Below the pieces are notes generated by a model that had not been told where the DNA came from, did not search any database, and saw only the letters and a list, made by a program, of their open reading frames with translations. A stretch of DNA of 20,006 nucleotides, taken from Verrucomicrobia bacterium SCGC AAA164-M04. Its GTDB lineage: Bacteria > Verrucomicrobiota > Verrucomicrobiae > Verrucomicrobiales > Akkermansiaceae. Made by a program: the position numbers and the translations under genes. Location: assembly GCA_000383735.1 (NCBI GenBank), contig KB912144.1, positions 1 through 20,006 of the forward strand, given 5' to 3'. Position 1 is the first letter of the stretch. Each line of letters starts with the position of its first letter. Positions 15,492 to 20,006 of the stretch are shown here, piece after piece.

Positions 15492-16226
15492 ATGAAAATT
15501 TCTGTAACCGGCCGTTCAGGGCGTATGGGTCAAACAGTAATAGCAGCGATCGAAACCGAGGCGACGGCCTCTCTGCAGGCAACACATGACTCGGGGGAAG
15601 ACCTTGCTCGTGCTCTCTCTGATGCCGATGTCGTTATTGACTTCACCCTCCCTATTTTAACTGATGAATTATTGGCAACAGCAGTCGAGAAAAAGGTGGC
15701 ACTTGTGATCGGCACTACTGGCCACTCTGACGTCCAGAAAAAGGCGATCATTGAGGCCGCCAACTCGATCCCGATCGTTTATGCCTCAAACTTTTCAACC
15801 GGAGTCAACCTTCTCTTCCACCTGACGCAAAAAGCCGCTGCGATCCTTGGCAATGAAGCCTTTGATATCGAGGTCACGGAAATGCATCACCGGCACAAGG
15901 TCGATGCCCCATCGGGCACAGCCCGCACTCTTCTCGACATTCTAAACGACGAAACCACCACATCTTATGAAAACGATGTGAAGCATGGCCGAGAAGGTAA
16001 TGCAGGTCCTCGCCCTCCCAAGGAAATCGGAATGCACACTTTGCGCGGTGGCGACGTCGTCGGCGACCACACCGTGATGTTTGCGGCCGATGGAGAACGC
16101 TTTGAACTCACACACAAAGCCTCTTCCCGAATGACCTTTGCCTCTGGTGCAGTTCGTGCTGCGCTTTGGCTCAAGGGCCGTAAAACCGGGCTCTATGATA
16201 TGCAAGATGTCCTCGGATTGAAGTAG
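15492..16226 (+). CDS. dapB: 4-hydroxy-tetrahydrodipicolinate reductase
   Basis: Reduces 4-hydroxy-tetrahydrodipicolinate with NAD(P)H in the diaminopimelate/lysine pathway, in the cytoplasm. The N-terminal Rossmann nucleotide-binding site is MKISVTGRSGRMGQ (GRSGRMG at 7-13). ADVVIDFT (45-52) and GTTGHSD (74-80) follow. The catalytic/substrate block is EMHHRHKVDAPSGTA at 130-144, with the His pair at 132-133 and Lys136. GDHTVMFAADGER and ELTHKASSR complete the tetramerisation domain. At 244 residues it is slightly shorter than the E. coli enzyme (273), mostly in loops. It is the first gene of the plus-strand biosynthetic run and is divergent from the triple-FKBP gene, with about 109 bases between them. 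I see no lysine riboswitch in that short gap. No other dap gene is in the window. Confidence 0.96.
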   Translation: MKISVTGRSGRMGQTVIAAIETEATASLQATHDSGEDLARALSDADVVIDFTLPILTDELLATAVEKKVALVIGTTGHSDVQKKAIIEAANSIPIVYASNFSTGVNLLFHLTQKAAAILGNEAFDIEVTEMHHRHKVDAPSGTARTLLDILNDETTTSYENDVKHGREGNAGPRPPKEIGMHTLRGGDVVGDHTVMFAADGERFELTHKASSRMTFASGAVRAALWLKGRKTGLYDMQDVLGLK

Positions 16227-16239
16227 AAGAAACAACCCC

Positions 16240-16749
16240 ATGGCTTCAAGAACAGGAATTGCACTTGGCACGAATGTTGGCAACCGACTTGCTAATCTTC
16301 GCAAAGCCAGAGATCTTTTGGTCAACCTGATGCCCGAAGGCACCACTTACAAACAATCTGGGGTTTATCAGTCTGAACCTGTAGATTGCCCCCAAGAATC
16401 TCCAGACTTTTACAATGCGGTGATCGAAATCGACTTCATCGGCAAGCCACACGAACTCTTAAAAGCGACCCAGGGCATTGAGTGGAAGCTCGGCCGGACA
16501 TCTAACGCTATTCGTAATGCACCACGACCCATTGATCTAGATATCCTCTACTTCGACCATTTTGTTATGGATGAGGACATTCTCACCCTCCCCCATCCGA
16601 GACTAACAGATCGGCGTTTTGTTCTACAGCCACTTCTGGATATCCACCCTCATCTCATACTTCCCGGCGACGAAACAACAGTAGGCGAACATTTAAGAAG
16701 GCTCGACTCGGACGAAACAAATCCCATCCTTATTCAAACCGCTTGGTAG
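16240..16749 (+). CDS. folK: 2-amino-4-hydroxy-6-hydroxymethyldihydropteridine diphosphokinase (HPPK)
   Basis: Transfers pyrophosphate from ATP to 6-hydroxymethyl-7,8-dihydropterin, the step before dihydropteroate synthase in folate synthesis. The 169 residues show the HPPK pattern: an IALGTNVGNRLANLRKA start (7-23) corresponding to the family's S/T-N-x-G-x-R region, YQSEPVDCPQESPDFYNAV (43-61), APRPIDLDILYF (94-105) with the Mg-binding aspartates 99 and 101, and LPHPRLTDRRFVLQPL (117-132). The length is normal. It starts 13 bases after dapB, and panB begins 4 bases after its stop, so it sits inside the operon. Together with thyA and folA further on, it links this run to folate metabolism. 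folP and folB are not in the window. Confidence 0.95.
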   Translation: MASRTGIALGTNVGNRLANLRKARDLLVNLMPEGTTYKQSGVYQSEPVDCPQESPDFYNAVIEIDFIGKPHELLKATQGIEWKLGRTSNAIRNAPRPIDLDILYFDHFVMDEDILTLPHPRLTDRRFVLQPLLDIHPHLILPGDETTVGEHLRRLDSDETNPILIQTAW

Positions 16750-16753
16750 AACG

Positions 16754-17518
16754 ATGTCTCTCTCCGAAAAAGCTAATCGAATCCGTGCACGCAAAGCCGA
16801 AGCGCCGATTTCAGCACTAACTGCATACGACTATGCCACGGCGCGCCTTTTAGATGAAACAGGTGTCGATCTTCTTCTAGTCGGTGATTCCCTCGGTATG
16901 GTTGTATTGGGATTCCCGGATACAACTCATGTGACTCTTGATCATATGATCCACCATACCGCGGCAGTCGCTCGTGGAACAAAGAATGCTCTGATAATCG
17001 GAGACCTACCCATTCACACTTATCCGGATTCAGAAACTGCCGTCATGAACGCCCATCGACTGATTGGGGCTGGCGCAGAAGCGGTGAAACTTGAAGGCGG
17101 AGTTCGGCAGGCAAAGAAGGTTGCCGCGATTGTCGCAGAAGGTATTCCCGTTGTCGGTCATCTCGGAATGCTACCTCAACGAGTCAAAGAGGAAGGGGGG
17201 TACACTAAAAAAGGTAAAACTGATGGGGAAACCCAGGCTATTCTTGAAGGAGCGTTTGCTCTTCAGAAGGCAGGAGTCTTTGCCATAGTGCTTGAAAGCA
17301 TCCTACCTAAAGCAGCTCGCCTACTTACCGAAAAACTCGATGTTCCTACTATTGGAATCGGCTGTGGTGATGGGAATTGCGATGGTGAGATAGCAGTCAT
17401 CACCGACGTCATCGGTTCCTTCCCTTGGTTTTTGCCACCATTTGCGACTCAACGAGGTCAGGTCGCAGGTGAAATCACAAAAGCCGTAAAAGCTTATCTC
17501 GATGATCTCAATCGATAA
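16754..17518 (+). CDS. panB: 3-methyl-2-oxobutanoate hydroxymethyltransferase
   Basis: Adds a hydroxymethyl group from methylene-tetrahydrofolate to alpha-ketoisovalerate, giving ketopantoate for pantothenate and coenzyme A. The TIM-barrel enzyme is complete at 254 residues. The key positions line up with those of E. coli PanB: metal-binding Asp45 (LLVGDSLGM) and Asp84 (IIGDLP), substrate-binding Lys112 in VKLEGG, His136 in VVGHLGM, and the catalytic Glu181 in VLESI. TIGIGCGDGNCDGEIAV (199-215) has Cys204 where Ala is more common. It follows folK by 4 bases, and its last 17 bases overlap the next gene, the release-factor-like protein. Its cofactor is the substrate of ThyA, encoded just downstream, which gives the cluster a common one-carbon theme. 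Confidence 0.96.
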   Translation: MSLSEKANRIRARKAEAPISALTAYDYATARLLDETGVDLLLVGDSLGMVVLGFPDTTHVTLDHMIHHTAAVARGTKNALIIGDLPIHTYPDSETAVMNAHRLIGAGAEAVKLEGGVRQAKKVAAIVAEGIPVVGHLGMLPQRVKEEGGYTKKGKTDGETQAILEGAFALQKAGVFAIVLESILPKAARLLTEKLDVPTIGIGCGDGNCDGEIAVITDVIGSFPWFLPPFATQRGQVAGEITKAVKAYLDDLNR

Positions 17519-17906
17519 AAGAGAAGCTCTCGAGCGCCGGCTAGATTCACTTGGAATTCACGAGGATGACCTGATCGAGAAATTTATTCGTGGCACTGGC
17601 AGTGGTGGCCAAAAAATTAATAAGACTTCTTCCTGCGTTTTCCTCCAGCATCCTTCTACTCAAACTGAAGTGAAAATACAACGGGAGAGATCCCGTGAAA
17701 TGAATCGCTTTTTAGCTCGAGAGGAACTTTGCAACCGCCTCGAAGAGCGAGAAAAACTTAAGGGACAGGCCCGAAAACAGGCGAGGGAGAAAGCCCGGCG
17801 TCGGAACCGCCGTCAAGGGGCTCGGGCTCGAGCACGGAATGTCGAAAAGAAGCGCCAGCATGGTCAAAAGAAACAAAACCGGCGCCGTCCGGGGTTTCAG
17901 GATTGA
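17502..17906 (+). CDS. GGQ-containing release-factor-like protein (C12orf65/MTRFR-like ribosome rescue)
   Basis: A 134-residue stand-alone class I release-factor domain 3. It holds the GGQ motif (35-37) in RGTGSGGQKINKTSSCVFLQ, which in related proteins enters the ribosomal peptidyl-transferase centre and hydrolyses peptidyl-tRNA. The stretch VKIQRERSREMNRFLAREEL follows as in release factors. There is no codon-recognition domain, and the last 50 residues are very rich in Lys, Arg and Gln, so the tail could bind rRNA or tRNA on stalled ribosomes. The wording KINKTSSCV resembles mitochondrial C12orf65/MTRFR more than E. coli ArfB (YaeJ). A role in rescuing stalled ribosomes or peptidyl-tRNA is likely but inferred. 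It starts inside panB (17-base overlap), and its TGA stop comes 30 bases before the thyA start I prefer. Confidence 0.85.
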   Translation: MISIDKREALERRLDSLGIHEDDLIEKFIRGTGSGGQKINKTSSCVFLQHPSTQTEVKIQRERSREMNRFLAREELCNRLEEREKLKGQARKQAREKARRRNRRQGARARARNVEKKRQHGQKKQNRRRPGFQD

Positions 17907-17936
17907 TTGTCTTCAATCCTCCTTCAAGATTTCGGG

Positions 17937-18746
17937 ATGAAAACCTACCTCGACCTTCTTACCGACATTTTAGAAACCGGCGAGGAACGAGGTGATCGAA
18001 CTGGAACCGGAACACTAAGCGTTTTTGGTCGACAGGTGCGCTATGACCTTCGCGAAGGCTTTCCATGCCTTACCACCAAAAAACTCCACCTCCGCTCAAT
18101 TATCCACGAGCTACTCTGGTTTCTTAAGGGAGAAACTAATATTTCCTACCTTAAAGAAAATAAAGTAACTATCTGGGATGAATGGGCTGACGAAAAAGGT
18201 GACCTAGGCCCCGTTTACGGGCAGCAATGGAGGTCATGGCCCAAGGAAGACGGTTCCACGATTGATCAAATTAATAATCTGATCAACGGCTTGAAGAATA
18301 ATCCAACTTCTCGACGACACCTGGTTTCGGCTTGGAATGTTGGCAAAGTTGACGAAATGGCATTGCCACCATGCCATCTTCTTTTTCAATTTTATGTCCA
18401 CGACCCGGACTCAGAACGCCCTGGTCTGAGCTGCCAACTCTATCAACGCAGCGCAGACCTTTTTCTCGGAGTTCCTTTCAACATCGCCTCTTATTCTCTT
18501 CTTACCATGATGGTAGCGCAAGTTTGCGGATACGAACCAAGGGAATTTGTCCATACTTTTGGGGACCTTCACCTCTACTCAAACCATCTTGAGCAAGCCA
18601 AGCTCCAGCTCAGCAGAAATCCAATGCCGCTCCCCAAGATGCAAATCAACCCTAATGTTAGCGAAATTGATCAGTTCAAATTTGATGACTTTGAATTGGT
18701 TAACTACGAGGCTCATCCTCACATCAAAGCCCCCGTCGCCGTATGA
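17937..18746 (+). CDS. thyA: thymidylate synthase
   Basis: Methylates dUMP to dTMP with methylene-tetrahydrofolate, giving dihydrofolate. From the ATG at 17937 the protein has 269 residues (E. coli ThyA 264) and begins [15 protein letters not shown], the normal family start. An upstream in-frame TTG at 17907 would add ten residues unlike the family. The active site is complete: Arg21 in GDRTGTGT, Trp80 region (TIWDEWA), Arg126-Arg127, the nucleophile Cys146 in [27 protein letters not shown] with Asn182, and HLYSNH near the C-terminus. A five-residue insertion (DPDSE, about 156-160) precedes the LSCQLYQRS strand. The stop overlaps the folA start (ATGA), so dihydrofolate production and its reduction are translationally coupled. 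Confidence 0.97.
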   Translation: MKTYLDLLTDILETGEERGDRTGTGTLSVFGRQVRYDLREGFPCLTTKKLHLRSIIHELLWFLKGETNISYLKENKVTIWDEWADEKGDLGPVYGQQWRSWPKEDGSTIDQINNLINGLKNNPTSRRHLVSAWNVGKVDEMALPPCHLLFQFYVHDPDSERPGLSCQLYQRSADLFLGVPFNIASYSLLTMMVAQVCGYEPREFVHTFGDLHLYSNHLEQAKLQLSRNPMPLPKMQINPNVSEIDQFKFDDFELVNYEAHPHIKAPVAV

Positions 18747-19204
18747 TCTTAACAGCCATTGTTGCCATGACTCCTGAACATATTATCGGGAAAGGAGGCG
18801 AATTGCCATGGAATCTTCCCGATGATTTGAAATTCTTTAAGGGACACACCTCTGGTCATCCGATACTAATGGGACGCAAAACATTCGACTCGATTGGTCG
18901 ACCACTCCCGAAGCGACAAAACATCGTCCTCACACGCGACCCAAAATGGAGCCACAATGGCGTCGAAATGATTCAGAACCCAGAGGAATTGGCTAAGTTA
19001 AAACTCATTGACCAACGCGTTTTTGTGATTGGGGGAGAGCAAATCTACCGCTTTTTCCTACCACTTCTCGATGAAATCATCATCACCCACGTTGCAGATT
19101 CCTACGAAGGTGATACCTACTTCCCCCAATACTCACACCTTTTCCCCAACTCGGACATAATCTTAGAGCACGATGATTTCGTGATCAGACGACACTTTAA
19201 ATAA
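18743..19204 (+). CDS. folA: dihydrofolate reductase
   Basis: Reduces dihydrofolate to tetrahydrofolate with NADPH and so regenerates the cofactor that ThyA oxidises. At 153 residues it is close to the E. coli enzyme (159). Visible motifs are [10 protein letters not shown] at the start, [16 protein letters not shown] with the catalytic acid Asp28 (E. coli Asp27), [16 protein letters not shown] (41-56) for the cofactor loop, [15 protein letters not shown] (93-107), and EGDTYFP (122-128). Its ATG overlaps the thyA TGA as ATGA, a common arrangement for this pair. Nothing in the active site suggests trimethoprim resistance, though that cannot be settled by eye. It is followed after 22 bases by the DUF3127 gene. 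Confidence 0.96.
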   Translation: MILTAIVAMTPEHIIGKGGELPWNLPDDLKFFKGHTSGHPILMGRKTFDSIGRPLPKRQNIVLTRDPKWSHNGVEMIQNPEELAKLKLIDQRVFVIGGEQIYRFFLPLLDEIIITHVADSYEGDTYFPQYSHLFPNSDIILEHDDFVIRRHFK

Positions 19205-19226
19205 CACTCCAAACACCTATAACGAT

Positions 19227-19598
19227 ATGGCTAACACATTCGAACTCTCCGGCACCCTTAAAGTCCTCGAAGAAACTCAAACTTTCGCAAGTGGCTTCTC
19301 GAAACGCGAATTTGTGATTGAAGTCCCTGACGGGAAATACCCTCAGATGGTTAAATTTGAGGTGGTTCGCGACAAGATTGACCTCCTCAACAGCATGAGT
19401 ATCGGCGATGAATTAAAAGTCACGTTCGACATACGTGGTAACGAATACAAGGGACGATACTACGTGAATCTAAACGCCTGGAAAATTGAAGGAAATAGCG
19501 GCAACCAAGGAGAAACGCCAGAAGACCCTCAGCCGAGCTCGTTTGACAGTAGCTTTGACAGTGAGCCCGATCCAAGCGACGACGACATCCCATTCTAG
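19227..19598 (+). CDS. DUF3127 protein with an SSB-like C-terminal tail
   Basis: A 123-residue protein. The N-terminal part (about 5-88: FELSGTLKVLEETQTFASGF, KREFVIEV, MVKFEVVRDK, GDELKVTFDIRG, GRYYVNLNAWKIE) matches DUF3127, which has the strand pattern of an OB fold and is related in style to single-stranded DNA-binding proteins. A flexible Gly/Pro/Ser/Asp-rich linker (89-115) ends in SDDDIPF, and the last six residues (118-123) are the same as the tail of E. coli SSB. That tail is the docking site for many SSB partners. DNA binding is therefore plausible but inferred. The gene follows folA by 22 bases. Its TAG stop shares the palindrome CTAG with the stop of xseA on the other strand. Confidence 0.82.
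   Translation: MANTFELSGTLKVLEETQTFASGFSKREFVIEVPDGKYPQMVKFEVVRDKIDLLNSMSIGDELKVTFDIRGNEYKGRYYVNLNAWKIEGNSGNQGETPEDPQPSSFDSSFDSEPDPSDDDIPF
19595..19598. other. shared CTAG stop site of two convergent genes
   Basis: The four-base palindrome CTAG gives TAG on the plus strand (19596-19598, ending the DUF3127 gene) and TAG on the minus strand (19597-19595, ending xseA). The two coding regions thus meet with no spacer and no room for a terminator between them; each transcript must end inside the opposite gene. Confidence 0.85.
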
Positions 19599-20006
19599 GA
19601 GTCATCCAAAACAAGACTTTCAATTGTGCCATCCCCAACTTGAGTCCTCAACTCATCGCCCGATGAGACGTCTCCTACCGATTTCACGATCTTTCCATCG
19701 ATCCCGTAAGTTACCGAGAAACCTCGTTTAAGAATACTACCTGGCCCAAGGACTTGAAGCAGAGAGGAGAGATTTTCGTGCCGATTCTCCTGGACCTTTA
19801 AGGCATGATTACAAGCTAGAAGGAATCCATTCTGAAGCCGTTCTATCCTTTCATCACGTCTTCGTAGGATTTCACGAGGATGATAGTGATCCCAGTTATT
19901 GTGGTAGTTATCGATCAGCCGCTCCCGATCCTTTAAGGAGCTTTCAACTGTATTGTTAAACGCCTTTCTCAGCCCCTCAATATGGAACAGTTGATATTGT
20001 AACTTG
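19595..20006 (-). CDS. xseA: exonuclease VII large subunit, C-terminal part
   Basis: Exonuclease VII (XseA plus several XseB) degrades single-stranded DNA from both ends and acts in repair and recombination. Only the last 136 residues are in the window; the gene begins beyond base 20006. The fragment shows a helical stretch (LRKAFNNTVESSLKDRERLI and beyond) and then the family C-terminus: HALKVQENRHENLSSLLQVL, GPGSILKRGFSVTYGIDGKI with the typical L-x-RGFS motif, and SSGDELRTQVGDGTIESLV. No start codon lies in this part. It is convergent with the DUF3127 gene, and the two stop codons overlap by three bases within CTAG (19595-19598). Confidence 0.9.
   Translation of the reverse strand, partial: KLQYQLFHIEGLRKAFNNTVESSLKDRERLIDNYHNNWDHYHPREILRRRDERIERLQNGFLLACNHALKVQENRHENLSSLLQVLGPGSILKRGFSVTYGIDGKIVKSVGDVSSGDELRTQVGDGTIESLVLDDS

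Noticed and set aside
15492..19598. The dapB-folK-panB-thyA-folA run as a new system
   Set aside because: The enzymes are ordinary housekeeping proteins with intact active sites; only the GGQ protein and the DUF3127 protein are of special interest.

Overview
The window looks like part of a chromosome from a PVC-superphylum bacterium, most likely a Verrucomicrobiota member. The best clues are a secreted haem protein of the DUF1592/DUF1588/DUF1585 type, a Tat-exported DUF1552 protein, a Na+/H+ antiporter of the type shared by Verrucomicrobia and Chlamydiae, and a small conserved protein beside an LptF/LptG permease that I recognise only from such genomes. This assignment is an inference from gene content. 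No rRNA, tRNA, CRISPR array, phage gene, transposase or insertion sequence was seen.

Layout. (1) 1-2256, minus strand: a tight operon of an LptF/LptG-type permease, a conserved hypothetical protein and a tRNA-dihydrouridine synthase whose 3' end runs off the window. (2) 2618-4272: the first third of an SDF-family dicarboxylate/glutamate symporter (plus strand) runs head-on into a DUF58 protein (minus strand) that has lost its C-terminal end. Both family matches stop at the same point, about 3070-3085. The G/C strand skew also changes sign there, so this looks like an inversion breakpoint or a chimeric assembly join. (3) 4340-7205, plus strand: a coiled-coil lipoprotein, a putative Na+/H+ antiporter and riboflavin synthase. 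(4) 7256-11867, plus strand: a cytochrome c/PA14/DUF1592-1588-1585 protein, a histone-deacetylase-like enzyme and a DUF1552 protein. (5) 11987-15382, minus strand: Lgt, a calcium/sodium antiporter and a cytoplasmic protein with three FKBP domains. (6) 15492-19598, plus strand: a compact biosynthetic run of dapB, folK, panB, a GGQ release-factor-like protein, thyA, folA and a DUF3127 protein with an SSB-like tail. (7) 19595-20006, minus strand: the 3' end of xseA (exonuclease VII large subunit), whose stop codon overlaps that of the DUF3127 gene.

How the genes fit together. Region 6 joins folate and thymidylate synthesis (FolK makes the pterin pyrophosphate, ThyA oxidises methylene-tetrahydrofolate to dihydrofolate, FolA reduces it again). 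PanB also uses methylene-tetrahydrofolate, and DapB supplies diaminopimelate and lysine. Several of these genes touch or overlap, which suggests one transcript. Lgt would lipidate proteins such as the lipoprotein at 4340. The DUF1592-type and DUF1552 proteins are both exported and are probably partners of unknown function.

Most of the window is ordinary housekeeping. The points that deserve a second look are the double-truncation junction at about 3,075, the SSB-type DDDIPF tail on the DUF3127 protein, the triple-FKBP protein with a degenerate middle domain, and the deacetylase placed between the two PVC-type secreted proteins.
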